Origin: an uncultured Dorea sp.
Lineage (GTDB): Bacteria; Bacillota; Clostridia; Lachnospirales; Lachnospiraceae
NCBI GenBank assembly: GCA_910578495.1
Contig: CAJTRE010000003.1
Location: 57,961 to 121,960, forward strand
Direction: 5' to 3'
Length of the DNA: 64,000 bases
How positions within the stretch are numbered: the stretch's first letter is position 1; each line of letters begins with the position of its first letter. Below, piece by piece: positions 32,313 through 41,043 of this stretch. The notes beneath the pieces are model-generated. The model worked only from the letters and a program-made list of their open reading frames with translations. It had not been told where the DNA came from and ran no database searches. The translations under genes were made by a program, and so were the position numbers.

Positions 32313-34661
32313 TGTTACATCCTCCTTGTTTCCTTCTTTTTCATTATTTTCTATATCTTTGATTGCGCCTTTTCGCTTACGTTTTTTATCCCGGCCTGCA
32401 TCCCGAAGTTTAAAGAAATTAAGCCTCAGTGCATTGGTCACCACACAGAAACTGGATAAACTCATTGCCGCAGCGCCAAACATTGGATTGAGTTTCCATC
32501 CAAACAATGGATACCAAAGTCCCGCTGCAAGCGGAATTCCAATCACATTGTAAATAAATGCCCAGAATAAGTTCTCATGAATATTTGTAAGGGTTGCGCG
32601 GCTTAATCGGATTGCCGCCGGAACATCGCTTAACCGACTCTTCATCAGCACCACATCTGCGGCGTCAATGGCAATATCTGTACCTGCGCCGATTGCGATT
32701 CCGATATCTGCTCTTGTAAGCGCCGGAGCGTCGTTAATACCATCGCCCACCATAGCAGTTTTTCCTTTTTGATTCAATGCCCGGATTACCGATTCTTTAC
32801 CATCCGGCAGTACCTCGGCAATGACTTCATCTACGCCTGCCTGTTTTCCGACAGCCTTTGCTGTCCGCTCGTTATCTCCTGTAAGCATTACCACATGAAT
32901 ACCCATGTTTTGCAACTCTTTCACTGCCTGCGGACTGTCTTCTTTTATCACATCTGCAACTGCAATAATACCGATAAGCTCTCCATCTTTTGCAAAAAAG
33001 AGCGGTGTCTTTCCATCTTCTGCCAGAACTTCTGCCTGCCTTTTCATTCCCTCAGGAACTTCTGCCTGTTCACAAATAAATTTTAAGTTCCCTCCGGTTA
33101 ATACCGATGTTCCAAAGGTTCCGGAAAGTCCGTTTCCTATTACTGCCTGGAAGTCTGTTACTTCTTCCTCACCGTCCATACTCCGTTCTTCAGCTTCAGA
33201 GAAAATAGCCCTTGCCAACGGATGTTCACTTTTCTTTTCCAGAATATAAGCAAGTTTCAACAGTTCTTCCTCCGTCACACCCTCTGCCGGAAGCATATCT
33301 GTGACTTTCGGTTCACCGCTCGTAATCGTCCCCGTCTTATCTAACGCCACAATCTCCATCTTCCCCGTTTCCTCTAAGGACGCCGCAGTCTTGAACATAA
33401 TGCCATGTTTTGCTCCCATACCATTTCCAACCATAATCGCAACAGGAGTCGCAAGTCCAAGCGCACATGGACAACTGATGACTAATACTGAGATTCCTCT
33501 TGCCAGTGCAAATCCTATCGTCTGCCCTGCAAGCAGCCATACTGCAATGGTTACAAGCGCAATGCCGATCACTATCGGCACAAATACACCCGATACCTTA
33601 TCTGCTACCTTGGCAATTGGCGCTTTTGTTGCCGCCGCATCACTGACCATTTGGATAATCTGAGAAAGTGTAGTATCTTCTCCCACACGAGTAGCTTTAC
33701 ATTTCAAGAAACCGGAATGGTTCACTGTTGCCGCTGACACCTGATCTCCCGGCTCTTTATCTACCGGAATACTTTCTCCCGTAAGCGCCGACTCATTTAC
33801 TGCACTGTTTCCCTCCACAACAATACCATCAACGGGTATGTTTTCTCCCGGTCTTACAACGAAAATGTCTCCACTTCGTACTTCTTCTATACCAACTGAC
33901 ATTTCTATACTATCACGTAAAACCACAGCAGTCTTTGGCGCCAATTTCATCAAACCTTTTAATGCATCTGTAGTTTTCCCCTTAGAACGTGCCTCCAACA
34001 TCTTTCCAACTGTAATTAAGGTTAAGATCATTGCCGCCGACTCAAAATAAAACTCATGCATATAAGTCATAACTCCGGCATAGTCTCCTGCCACCTGTGC
34101 CTGCGTCATAGCAAATAATGAATAGGTACTATACACAAAAGACGCACCTGCGCCAAGCGCCACCAGCGTATCCATATTCGGCGCTCTGTGCCACAGACTC
34201 TTGAATCCGCTGATAAAAAATTTCTGGTTGATCACCATAACAATCCCAGTGAACAATAGCTGGAAAATCCCCATTGCCACATGATTGCCTTCAAATGCCT
34301 CCGATACTGGCCAGTTCCACATCATATGCCCCATAGAAACATACATCAGCGGCACTAAAAATACCAGCGAAGAAATCAGGCGTTTCTTCAAAACAGGAGT
34401 CTCTCTGTCTTTCAACAGATCTTCCCCTGAAGCAGCCGCCGATGTGTTCTTTGTGTCTGCCGCTTCCTTACTGGAAGCTCCATATCCTGCTTCTTCTACT
34501 GCTGCAATTATATCGGAAGGGTTCACATCTCCCTCCACCCCCATGGAATTGGTAAGAAGACTCACCGAACATGCCGTAACCCCCGGCACTTTTTCCACCG
34601 CTTTCTCCACACGAGCGCTGCATGCGGCACAGCTCATACCGGTTACATGATATTGCTCCAC
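32097..34661 (-). CDS. copA: Copper-exporting P1B-type ATPase CopA with fused C-terminal CopZ domain
   Basis: An 854-aa pump that exports Cu+ from the cytoplasm. Domains in order: an N-terminal heavy-metal-associated domain (GMSCAACSARVEKAV, CxxC at 11-14), membrane helices, the A-domain (ALTGESIPV), the transport CPC motif (VISCPCALGLATP), phosphorylation loop DKTGT, SEHPLAR in the N-domain and GDGINDAPAL. Unusually, a second complete metal-binding domain follows the last membrane helix and a Lys-rich linker (RDKKRKRKGAIKD), with GMMCPHCQAAVKTC. The start is GTG after GAGGGATATA. It follows csoR directly, so it should be induced by copper. Confidence 0.96.
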   Translation of the reverse strand: MEQYHVTGMSCAACSARVEKAVEKVPGVTACSVSLLTNSMGVEGDVNPSDIIAAVEEAGYGASSKEAADTKNTSAAASGEDLLKDRETPVLKKRLISSLVFLVPLMYVSMGHMMWNWPVSEAFEGNHVAMGIFQLLFTGIVMVINQKFFISGFKSLWHRAPNMDTLVALGAGASFVYSTYSLFAMTQAQVAGDYAGVMTYMHEFYFESAAMILTLITVGKMLEARSKGKTTDALKGLMKLAPKTAVVLRDSIEMSVGIEEVRSGDIFVVRPGENIPVDGIVVEGNSAVNESALTGESIPVDKEPGDQVSAATVNHSGFLKCKATRVGEDTTLSQIIQMVSDAAATKAPIAKVADKVSGVFVPIVIGIALVTIAVWLLAGQTIGFALARGISVLVISCPCALGLATPVAIMVGNGMGAKHGIMFKTAASLEETGKMEIVALDKTGTITSGEPKVTDMLPAEGVTEEELLKLAYILEKKSEHPLARAIFSEAEERSMDGEEEVTDFQAVIGNGLSGTFGTSVLTGGNLKFICEQAEVPEGMKRQAEVLAEDGKTPLFFAKDGELIGIIAVADVIKEDSPQAVKELQNMGIHVVMLTGDNERTAKAVGKQAGVDEVIAEVLPDGKESVIRALNQKGKTAMVGDGINDAPALTRADIGIAIGAGTDIAIDAADVVLMKSRLSDVPAAIRLSRATLTNIHENLFWAFIYNVIGIPLAAGLWYPLFGWKLNPMFGAAAMSLSSFCVVTNALRLNFFKLRDAGRDKKRKRKGAIKDIENNEKEGNKEDVTMEKTMKIEGMMCPHCQAAVKTCLEEIEGVTEAVVSHEAGTAVVIMSEAVADDVLKKAVEDKDYKVIEIKGF

Positions 34662-34690
34662 TATATCCCTCTTTTCTGTCTAATCTGTCA

Positions 34691-34720
34691 AAACTCAAAT
34701 TGTTGTGGCACAATAGTTAC
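34691..34720. repeat. Degenerate palindromic element between csoR and copA
   Basis: AACTCAAATTGTTGTGGCAC followed by AATAGTTAC resembles the 28902 element (GTAACTCGAGTTGTTATGGC...AATAGTTAC) with several changes. It occupies the short spacer after csoR and before the copA ribosome binding site. Confidence 0.45.
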
Positions 34721-34723
34721 ACT

Positions 34724-35026
34724 TTATTTCATCATTTTCTTTAAAGTCTCCACTAACTCATCAATGGTCTCTTCTTTTCCATTTCTTATATCCTCTGCCA
34801 CACATGTTCGAATATGATTGGAAAGTAATACTTTATTGAAACTATTGAGTGCCGCGTTTACCGCTGATACCTGTACAAGAATATCCGTACAGTAGGCATC
34901 ATTTTCCACCATCTTTTTGATCCCCCGCACCTGCCCTTCAATACGGCTCAGCCGATTGATAAGTGCTCTGTATTCTTCTTCCGTACGCTCTTTTGTTTTA
35001 TGGCAGCATTCTTCTCTTTCTTCCAC
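34724..35026 (-). CDS. csoR: Copper-sensing repressor CsoR
   Basis: A 100-aa all-helical repressor that leaves DNA on binding Cu+. It has the family core LINRLSRIEGQVRGIKKMVE and the Cu ligands Cys46, His71 and Cys75 (AYCTDIL, SNHIRTC). Start choice: a GTG at 35026 has AGAGGTGA at 5-6 nt, whereas the ATG at 35044 falls at or before the predicted transcription start and has no ribosome binding site. The additional N-terminal CC pair (EECCHK) is unusual but outside the fold. It heads the csoR-copA-AKR operon. Confidence 0.93.
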   Translation of the reverse strand: MEEREECCHKTKERTEEEYRALINRLSRIEGQVRGIKKMVENDAYCTDILVQVSAVNAALNSFNKVLLSNHIRTCVAEDIRNGKEETIDELVETLKKMMK

Positions 35027-35049
35027 TATTATCACCTCTTTCATTTTTG

Positions 35050-35078
35050 ATTATATACCCCACACAGGTATAATGCAA
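35050..35078 (-). promoter_or_regulatory. csoR-copA promoter with overlapping CsoR operator
   Basis: On the minus strand TTGCAT (35078-35073), 17 nt and TATAAT (35055-35050) form a near-consensus promoter. The spacer is filled by an inverted repeat TATACC-N7-GGTATA (35054-35072) with the C/G-rich half CCCC typical of CsoR operators. Binding there would block RNA polymerase, giving autoregulated, copper-inducible expression. Confidence 0.8.
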
Positions 35079-35115
35079 GTATTTTTTATTATATGTAAAG
35101 AATGTCTTAATCAAA

Positions 35116-35160
35116 AACACAAAAAATACAGCGCTTTGAATCATCTTCAAACGCTGTATT
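35116..35160 (-). terminator. Terminator of the HD hydrolase gene
   Basis: AATACAGCG (minus 35160-35152) pairs with CGCTGTATT (35134-35126); TTTTTTGTGTTTTTG follows. It terminates transcription coming from the HD/patatin genes and insulates the csoR promoter. Confidence 0.9.
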
Positions 35161-35204
35161 TTTGAAATTTCCTTTTGATCACTCCTGCTTTGCCTTCTCC
35201 ATCG

Positions 35205-35792
35205 TCACATCTGCCTTTCCAGCGTCTCGTCAGCCGCGGCCTCAACTTTGCGCGCCGACTCTTCACGAAGCACGCTGCGCAAATGTTTCAGATACGGATG
35301 TACCTTTGCCTGCTCTTGACCATAGGTCATCTGAAGTTCATATTCCAATGGAAGCCATGTATCAAGAGAAGCCTCGTTGTGCTGAATAACTGCTTCCATC
35401 TTATCAAGCGCATGAACCACTTTCGCTTCCATCGTCTTATTTTCCCGAAGTTCCTTTATCAGAGCACGCAATTCCTCCCGGTGTTTATCCGGTAACATCT
35501 CCACAATCTTATCAATCTCTTGATTTTCTTTCGTCTCATCCGATTTTTTCTTTTCAAAACTAGGAATATCTCCTGTGACTGCCTCGCCAATATCATGAAA
35601 TAAACACATTTTTAAGACTTTGTCCATGTCGCATTCTGGAAACTCTTCTTTCACAAGCCAGGAAAACACACACAATCTGTAAGTATGCTCCGCCACACTC
35701 TCGTGTCTTCCGCTGCTTGTCCAAGAATGTCTTGTATTACATTTTAGCTTTTCCGCTAAAGACATAAATTCCAATAATGTGCTGTGATCCAT
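35205..35792 (-). CDS. HD-domain hydrolase (YfbR/HDDC2-like)
   Basis: A 195-aa cytoplasmic metal-dependent phosphohydrolase. It carries HESVAEHTYRL (first His), the HD pair in CLFHDIGEAVTGDIP and a distal Asp in HALDKMEAVIQH. Relatives include 5'-deoxynucleotidases (YfbR) and HDDC2-type nucleotidases; nucleotide monophosphates are a likely substrate but not proven here. It lies 46 nt downstream of the patatin-like gene on the same strand. Confidence 0.88.
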   Translation of the reverse strand: MDHSTLLEFMSLAEKLKCNTRHSWTSSGRHESVAEHTYRLCVFSWLVKEEFPECDMDKVLKMCLFHDIGEAVTGDIPSFEKKKSDETKENQEIDKIVEMLPDKHREELRALIKELRENKTMEAKVVHALDKMEAVIQHNEASLDTWLPLEYELQMTYGQEQAKVHPYLKHLRSVLREESARKVEAAADETLERQM

Positions 35793-35838
35793 CTCTATAT
35801 TCCTCCTATATTTTTTCTTATGTTATTGATCATCTGAA

Positions 35839-36696
35839 CTATTTTTCCAAATATCTCTGTAACTCTCCAAATTGTCGTTTCATAAGTTTATAACCATGCT
35901 CATAGAAATGCATCAGCGCATCATAATCTTTCTCAAGCCTTGACACTGTCGGAATCATAGGGCGGAGGACAAAGATTTTTTCTTCCTCTTCTAATTTTTC
36001 TACCAATTCCATCGTTTTATTATAAACTGTATTTCTACAGATTGAAGTTCTTACAAGCTTCGGATATTTTCGGTAAGCGCTCCGGTAAAGATTTGAAGCT
36101 GCACGAGACACCGGTTTTTTCCTGTATCCCGGATTTCTTGTTAGAATTAGCACAATCTTCTCATTTCCAATCTCCATGGCGCGGCGTACAGGTATAGAAT
36201 CCGCCAGACCGCCGTCCAGATAAGGAACATCGTCAATATTTACCATCGGAGACGCCAATGGCATACTGCTGGAAGCCCGGCAAATCTTCATAAGTCTCTG
36301 CCTGTCACTGCCTTCTGTCATATATTCCGCTCTCCCAGTCTCACAGTTAGTCGTCACAATCTCACACATCATATCAGATGCAAAATAAGTGTCGTAGTCA
36401 AACGGAAAGATTTCATTCGGATACTTATCAAATACCAGATCCATATCCAGAATGCTCTTTTCCTTTATAAACTCACGAAATCCGTAATAGTAGTTATATT
36501 CTTTATCTTTTGGAATCATACAGTCTCTTGTTCTGCCAATCTGCTTCGATACATAGTCCACCCCGTTACAAGATCCGGCAGACACGCCGATCACATGAGA
36601 AAAATACAGTTCCTGCTCCATCAGATAGTCTAAGACTCCTGATGTGAACACTCCTCTGGTAGCGCCGCCTTCCAGTACAATTGTTCCAGTTGTCAT
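35839..36696 (-). CDS. Patatin-like phospholipase (RssA/YlbK group)
   Basis: A 285-aa serine lipid acyl hydrolase. The oxyanion loop GGATRGVFTSG (about 10-20), the nucleophile elbow GVSAGSCNG (about 37-45) and the catalytic Asp in LDGGLADSIP are all present, so a Ser-Asp dyad is intact. No signal peptide is seen, so it acts from the cytoplasmic side. The ATG at 36696 has GAGGA at about 9 nt; the upstream GTG at 36711 lies in that region. The substrate lipid is unknown. Confidence 0.9.
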   Translation of the reverse strand: MTTGTIVLEGGATRGVFTSGVLDYLMEQELYFSHVIGVSAGSCNGVDYVSKQIGRTRDCMIPKDKEYNYYYGFREFIKEKSILDMDLVFDKYPNEIFPFDYDTYFASDMMCEIVTTNCETGRAEYMTEGSDRQRLMKICRASSSMPLASPMVNIDDVPYLDGGLADSIPVRRAMEIGNEKIVLILTRNPGYRKKPVSRAASNLYRSAYRKYPKLVRTSICRNTVYNKTMELVEKLEEEEKIFVLRPMIPTVSRLEKDYDALMHFYEHGYKLMKRQFGELQRYLEK

Positions 36697-36898
36697 AATT
36701 CGATTCCTCACTTTCTACGCCGATGATAAATAGACATACTCTATTATATACCTATTTCCCCTGTTCGCAACCCATAATCCAGAAATGTTACGCAATAATC
36801 CACTCATTCATGACTCGTATACCGAATCGTGAAAAGCCTTGCCATTTCTTTCTATTTTTGTTACTATAAGCGTTGGATATATGTGAAATAAGTAACTG

Positions 36899-36924
36899 CC
36901 GGCAAATGTCTGAAGTATTGCCGG
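36899..36924 (+). promoter_or_regulatory. Hairpin in the leader of the ABC-F gene
   Basis: CCGGCAA (36899-36905) pairs with TTGCCGG (36918-36924) across a 12-nt loop, about 33 nt before the start codon and just ahead of AAGGAG. ABC-F genes often have regulatory leaders, but no terminator pairing was found here, so the role is unknown. The rest of the 246-nt intergenic region (36712-36957) shows no gene. Confidence 0.4.
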
Positions 36925-36957
36925 AAATGACAAACAGCGATAAGGAGTATGTGAATT

Positions 36958-38592
36958 ATGATAAGCACAAGCAATATTACACTGCGTGTCGGAAAAAAAG
37001 CATTATTTGAAGATGTTAATATCAAATTTACCGAGGGTAACTGTTACGGGCTCATCGGTGCAAACGGAGCCGGAAAGTCAACATTTTTAAGAATCTTATC
37101 CGGTCAGCTTGAACCAAGCAAAGGAGAAGTCATTATTACCCCGGGAGAACGTCTTTCTTTCTTGCAGCAGGATCATTTCAAATATGATGAATACCCGGTA
37201 CTTGATACGGTTATGATGGGAAATGCAAGATTATATGAGATTATGAAGGAAAAGGAAGCCATCTACGCCAAGGAAGACTTCTCAGACGAAGACGGTATCA
37301 AAGCCAGCGAATTAGAAGGAGAATTTGCCTCTATGAACGGATGGGAGGCAGAATCCGACGCTGCTTCTCTGTTAAACGGTCTTGGCATTGATACGGAGTT
37401 CCACTATGAAATCATGAAAAACTTAGACGGCCCTAAAAAGGTAAAGGTTCTTCTTGCCCAGGCGCTGTTCGGCAATCCCGACATCCTGCTTCTTGACGAG
37501 CCTACCAACCACTTGGACTTAGACGCTATTGCATGGTTAGAAGAATTCTTAATCAACTTTGACAACACTGTTATCGTCGTATCTCATGACCGTTACTTCT
37601 TAAATAAAGTATGTACACAGATTGCAGATATTGACTACGGTAAAATTAAACTGTATGCCGGAAACTACGATTTCTGGTATGAGTCCAGTCAGCTTCTCAT
37701 TCGTCAGATGAAAGAAGCGAATAAGAAAAAGGAAGAAAAAATCAAAGAATTGCAAGAATTTATCTCCCGTTTCAGCGCCAACGCTTCCAAGTCAAAGCAG
37801 GCAACTTCTAGAAAACGGGCCCTCGAGAAAATTCAGCTCGATGACATCCAGCCATCCAGCCGTAAATATCCTTACATTGATTTTCGTCCAAACCGCACCA
37901 TTGGTAATGATGTTCTCACTGTAGAAGGATTGAGCAAAACCATTGATGGTGAAAAAGTGCTGGATAACATTTCCTTTACTTTAAACCACGATGATAAAGT
38001 TGCTTTCGTTGGAAGTAACGAGCTTGCAAAGACTACTCTGTTCCAAATTCTTACCGGGGCAATGGAGCCGGACGAAGGCTTTTATAAATGGGGAATCACA
38101 ACTTCACAGTCCTATTTCCCATTAGATTTCGGTGAAGAGTTTAACAACGACTACACCATCGTAGAATGGCTGACACAGTATTCTGAAGAAAAGGACGCAA
38201 CTTATGTCCGCGGTTTCTTAGGAAGAATGCTCTTTGGCGGAGATGACGGCGTAAAACGTGTAAGTGTCTTATCCGGTGGAGAAAAAGTGCGTTGTATGTT
38301 ATCTAAAATGATGATCTCCGGCTCTAACGTTCTTATTTTAGACGAGCCTACTAACCACTTAGATATGGAATCCATCACAGCGCTCAACAACGGAATGACC
38401 AAATTCCCAGGCGTACTACTGTTTTCCTGCCGCGATCACCAAATTGTGCAGACAACGGCAAACCGTATTATGGAGATTGTTCCGGGCGGTAAACTCATCG
38501 ATAAAATTACAACTTACGACGAGTATCTGGAAAGCGATGAGATGGCAAGAAAACGTGCAACTTACACAATTGCAAAAGAAGAAGACGATTAA
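36958..38592 (+). CDS. ykpA: ABC-F family ATPase, YkpA/YbiT type
   Basis: A 544-aa soluble protein with two ATP-binding cassettes and no membrane part; ABC-F proteins act on the ribosome. The first cassette has GLIGANGAGKSTFLR, LLLDEPTNHLDLDAI; the second has LILDEPTNHLDMESI and LSGGEKVRC. Between them is the linker with FSANASKSKQATSRKRALEK. Two sites are non-canonical: the first signature reads NLDGPKKVKVLLAQ instead of LSGGxxxR, and the second P-loop reads GSNELAKTT. Such variants are, from memory, shared by YkpA orthologues, so they are probably a subfamily trait. Strong similarity to Bacillus YkpA in length and sequence. Confidence 0.92.
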   Translation: MISTSNITLRVGKKALFEDVNIKFTEGNCYGLIGANGAGKSTFLRILSGQLEPSKGEVIITPGERLSFLQQDHFKYDEYPVLDTVMMGNARLYEIMKEKEAIYAKEDFSDEDGIKASELEGEFASMNGWEAESDAASLLNGLGIDTEFHYEIMKNLDGPKKVKVLLAQALFGNPDILLLDEPTNHLDLDAIAWLEEFLINFDNTVIVVSHDRYFLNKVCTQIADIDYGKIKLYAGNYDFWYESSQLLIRQMKEANKKKEEKIKELQEFISRFSANASKSKQATSRKRALEKIQLDDIQPSSRKYPYIDFRPNRTIGNDVLTVEGLSKTIDGEKVLDNISFTLNHDDKVAFVGSNELAKTTLFQILTGAMEPDEGFYKWGITTSQSYFPLDFGEEFNNDYTIVEWLTQYSEEKDATYVRGFLGRMLFGGDDGVKRVSVLSGGEKVRCMLSKMMISGSNVLILDEPTNHLDMESITALNNGMTKFPGVLLFSCRDHQIVQTTANRIMEIVPGGKLIDKITTYDEYLESDEMARKRATYTIAKEEDD

Positions 38593-38605
38593 AATACGTT
38601 ATATT

Positions 38606-38644
38606 AAAAAAGCCGCCCTGCAAAAACCAGGACAGCTTTTTTTT
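38606..38644 (+). terminator. Bidirectional terminator between ykpA and trpS
   Basis: AAAAAGC-CG-CCCTG pairs with CAGGACAGCTTTTTTTT around a short A-rich loop. The A run on one side and T run on the other allow it to end both ykpA (+) and trpS (-). Confidence 0.8.
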
Positions 38645-38651
38645 GCTGTAA

Positions 38652-39656
38652 TTATCGAATCCGCTCCGGAAATCCAATTTTCTTCTGCACTTTTCGCAAA
38701 GTCTTCATAGCAAAATAATTAGCTTTCTCTGCATTATTCTTAATAATACCATCAATATACGCCTTATCTTTCTCAAGTCTTGCGACTTCATCCTGCAACG
38801 GTTTCAGCACAGACACTACAGCCTCGCCCACTGCCATTTTGAAATCGCCGTACCCCTTACCGTCAAACTCTGCCACAACTTCTTCCGGCTTCTTCCCAGT
38901 ACAAGCGCTGTAAATATCAATCAAATTTTTCACACCCGGCTGCTCCTCACGATACTGGATCTGTGCTTCCGAATCTGTCACTGCACGTTTGCATTTACGC
39001 ATAACCGTATCCATGTCATCCATAAGGTAAATGCTGGCATTGGGATTCTCATCAGACTTTGACATCTTCTTTGCCGGATCTTGAAGACTCATAATCTTCG
39101 CTCCCACTTTTCCAATATAAGGCTCCGGCACTGTAAATACATCTCCATAAATGTTATTAAACCGCTCTGCAATATCTCTTGTAATCTCTAAATGCTGCAT
39201 CTGGTCAATGCCAACCGGAACTACATCCGCCTGATATAACAGAATATCTGCCGCCATCAATACAGGATACGTGAAAAGTCCTGCATTGATATTATCTGCA
39301 TGTTTTGCAGACTTGTCTTTAAACTGTGTCATACGGTTCAATTCACCCATATAGGTAAAGCAGTTTAAAATCCATGCAAGTTCCGCATGCCCGGACACAT
39401 GGGACTGGTAATAAATACAGTTTTTCTCCGGATCAAGCCCTGCCGCAATATAAAGTGTAAGAAGGGCTCTCGCCCGCTTTCTAAGTTCCGCCGGATTCTG
39501 TCTTACCGTAATGGAATGCATATCTACCACACTATAAAAACACTCGTACTCATCGCTTAATGTCACCCAGTTTTTAAGCGCCCCCAGATAATTTCCCAAC
39601 GTCAGATTTCCCGTTGCCTGCATACCGCTGAATAGCACTTTTTTATCTCCTAACAT
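38652..39656 (-). CDS. trpS: Tryptophanyl-tRNA synthetase
   Basis: A 334-aa class Ic enzyme that charges tRNA-Trp. It has the HIGH-like motif in TGNLTLGNYLGAL (about 16-28), the Trp-site segment MAADILLYQADVVPVG, and KMSKS in PAKKMSKSDENP. It begins with MLGDKKVLFSGMQ after AGGAGG. No T-box leader is seen before this gene, in contrast to the tryptophan-type importer at 59-62 kb. Confidence 0.97.
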   Translation of the reverse strand: MLGDKKVLFSGMQATGNLTLGNYLGALKNWVTLSDEYECFYSVVDMHSITVRQNPAELRKRARALLTLYIAAGLDPEKNCIYYQSHVSGHAELAWILNCFTYMGELNRMTQFKDKSAKHADNINAGLFTYPVLMAADILLYQADVVPVGIDQMQHLEITRDIAERFNNIYGDVFTVPEPYIGKVGAKIMSLQDPAKKMSKSDENPNASIYLMDDMDTVMRKCKRAVTDSEAQIQYREEQPGVKNLIDIYSACTGKKPEEVVAEFDGKGYGDFKMAVGEAVVSVLKPLQDEVARLEKDKAYIDGIIKNNAEKANYFAMKTLRKVQKKIGFPERIR

Positions 39657-39707
39657 TTCTCATTCCTCCTGAATTTTATAATCTCATATATAAATTTTTA
39701 TTTCTAT

Positions 39708-40337
39708 TTACCAAGGTTTCACTTCATCTTTATAATAAACTTGATTCTCTGACAATATCTCAGAACCTTTATCTGTCACTTCCACTTCTGTCACTGCACA
39801 GTTTTTGTGTACGCCGACACCCCAGTATTCCGAAAGATCTTTTCCCTTGATATTATTTAAAAGTCCTGCTAATGCCGCCCCATGGGTTGTCACCAGAATA
39901 TTACTGTCTTTTAGTTCTTCCCTGTGAAACAGCCAGTTTAAAAATGCTCCCGTTCGTTCTTTCACATCAACAAAACTTTCTCCATCTTCTGCTGGCACAA
40001 AATGTTCCGGATCGTCAAAAAACTTCCGAAAAGAATCCGGCACGTCCCATTGTTCTTTAGAACAGCACCTTCCTTCATATGCCCCAAATGACATTTCTTC
40101 AATCCGTTTATCATCTATGATTGGAACATTCTTTCCCTCTAAAATAATCTGAGCCGTATGCCTCGCCCTTCCAAGAGGACTTGTGAAACATACATCAAAT
40201 TTAACATCTTTTAATCCTTTTGCCGTCTCCTCTGCCAGATGGATTCCGAACGCATTCAGCGGAATATCCACCTGTCCTTGAATCTTTCGTTCCTTATTCC
40301 AATCAGTCTCACCATGTCTTACAAAATATATTTTCAC
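39708..40337 (-). CDS. Histidine phosphatase family protein (cofactor-independent mutase-like fold)
   Basis: A 209-aa protein whose N-terminus KIYFVRHGETDWN holds the catalytic RHG motif, with CFTSPLGRARHTAQ and TTHGAALAG giving the second His. It is of the PhoE/GpmB/CobC type, which dephosphorylates small phosphoesters; the substrate is not known. The GTG at 40337 has GAGGTGAC at 5 nt, so the longer frame to 40388 is rejected. It precedes trpS by 51 nt on the same strand. Confidence 0.9.
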   Translation of the reverse strand: MKIYFVRHGETDWNKERKIQGQVDIPLNAFGIHLAEETAKGLKDVKFDVCFTSPLGRARHTAQIILEGKNVPIIDDKRIEEMSFGAYEGRCCSKEQWDVPDSFRKFFDDPEHFVPAEDGESFVDVKERTGAFLNWLFHREELKDSNILVTTHGAALAGLLNNIKGKDLSEYWGVGVHKNCAVTEVEVTDKGSEILSENQVYYKDEVKPW

Positions 40338-40466
40338 ATCTGTCACCTCATACCTTGATAGTATAACATATCTTACCGTTTTTTTCATAGTAAATCTGAT
40401 GAAAAAGTGCTATGATGTTTTATAGAAATAAAAAAATAATCAAACAGATAAAAAAGGAGAAGCAAA

Positions 40467-40946
40467 ATGGAGAAAATAACAAGTTTTACGATTGATCACA
40501 TAAAACTAAAACCAGGGGTATATGTATCCCGCATTGACAATGTGGAAGGTCATCCTGTTACTACCTTTGACCTTCGCATGACAAGCCCTAACGATGAACC
40601 TGTGATGAATACAGCGGAAATGCACACCATTGAACATCTTGCCGCCACATTTTTAAGAAATCACCTCGAATTCGGCAATAAAACCATTTACTTTGGACCG
40701 ATGGGCTGTCGCACAGGCTTCTACCTTCTGCTTTCCGGAAAATATGAATCCCGCGACATTGTACCACTAATGAAAGAAATGTTTACTTTCATCGCAGAAT
40801 TTCACGACGAAGTTCCGGGAGCTTCCGCCAAAGACTGCGGCAACTATTTAGATATGAACCTTCCAATGGCGAATTATCTGGCGAAAAAATATTTAAATAA
40901 TGTGTTAAGTGATATTTCCGAAGAACAATTAATATATCCAGAATGA
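40467..40946 (+). CDS. luxS: S-ribosylhomocysteine lyase LuxS
   Basis: A 159-aa metalloenzyme that splits S-ribosylhomocysteine into homocysteine and DPD, the precursor of autoinducer-2, in the activated methyl cycle. Metal ligands His53 and His57 (HTIEH, with Glu56) and Cys123 (KDCGNYLD), plus the catalytic Cys80 (GCRTG), are all present. AAAAGGAG precedes the ATG. It is monocistronic, with its own terminator at 40955-40986. Confidence 0.98.
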   Translation: MEKITSFTIDHIKLKPGVYVSRIDNVEGHPVTTFDLRMTSPNDEPVMNTAEMHTIEHLAATFLRNHLEFGNKTIYFGPMGCRTGFYLLLSGKYESRDIVPLMKEMFTFIAEFHDEVPGASAKDCGNYLDMNLPMANYLAKKYLNNVLSDISEEQLIYPE

Positions 40947-40954
40947 TATCAGTA

Positions 40955-40986
40955 AAAAAGTACAGCCAATTAGCTGTACTTTTTTA
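40955..40986 (+). terminator. Terminator of luxS
   Basis: GTACAGC (40961-40967) pairs with GCTGTAC (40974-40980); the stem is flanked by six A upstream and six T downstream, so it can also end transcription from the restriction gene on the other strand. Confidence 0.92.
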
Positions 40987-41043
40987 CTCAAAACTCCATG
41001 GCTTATTATCCCCCCTGTATTTCAAAACATATTGTGTATAAAT

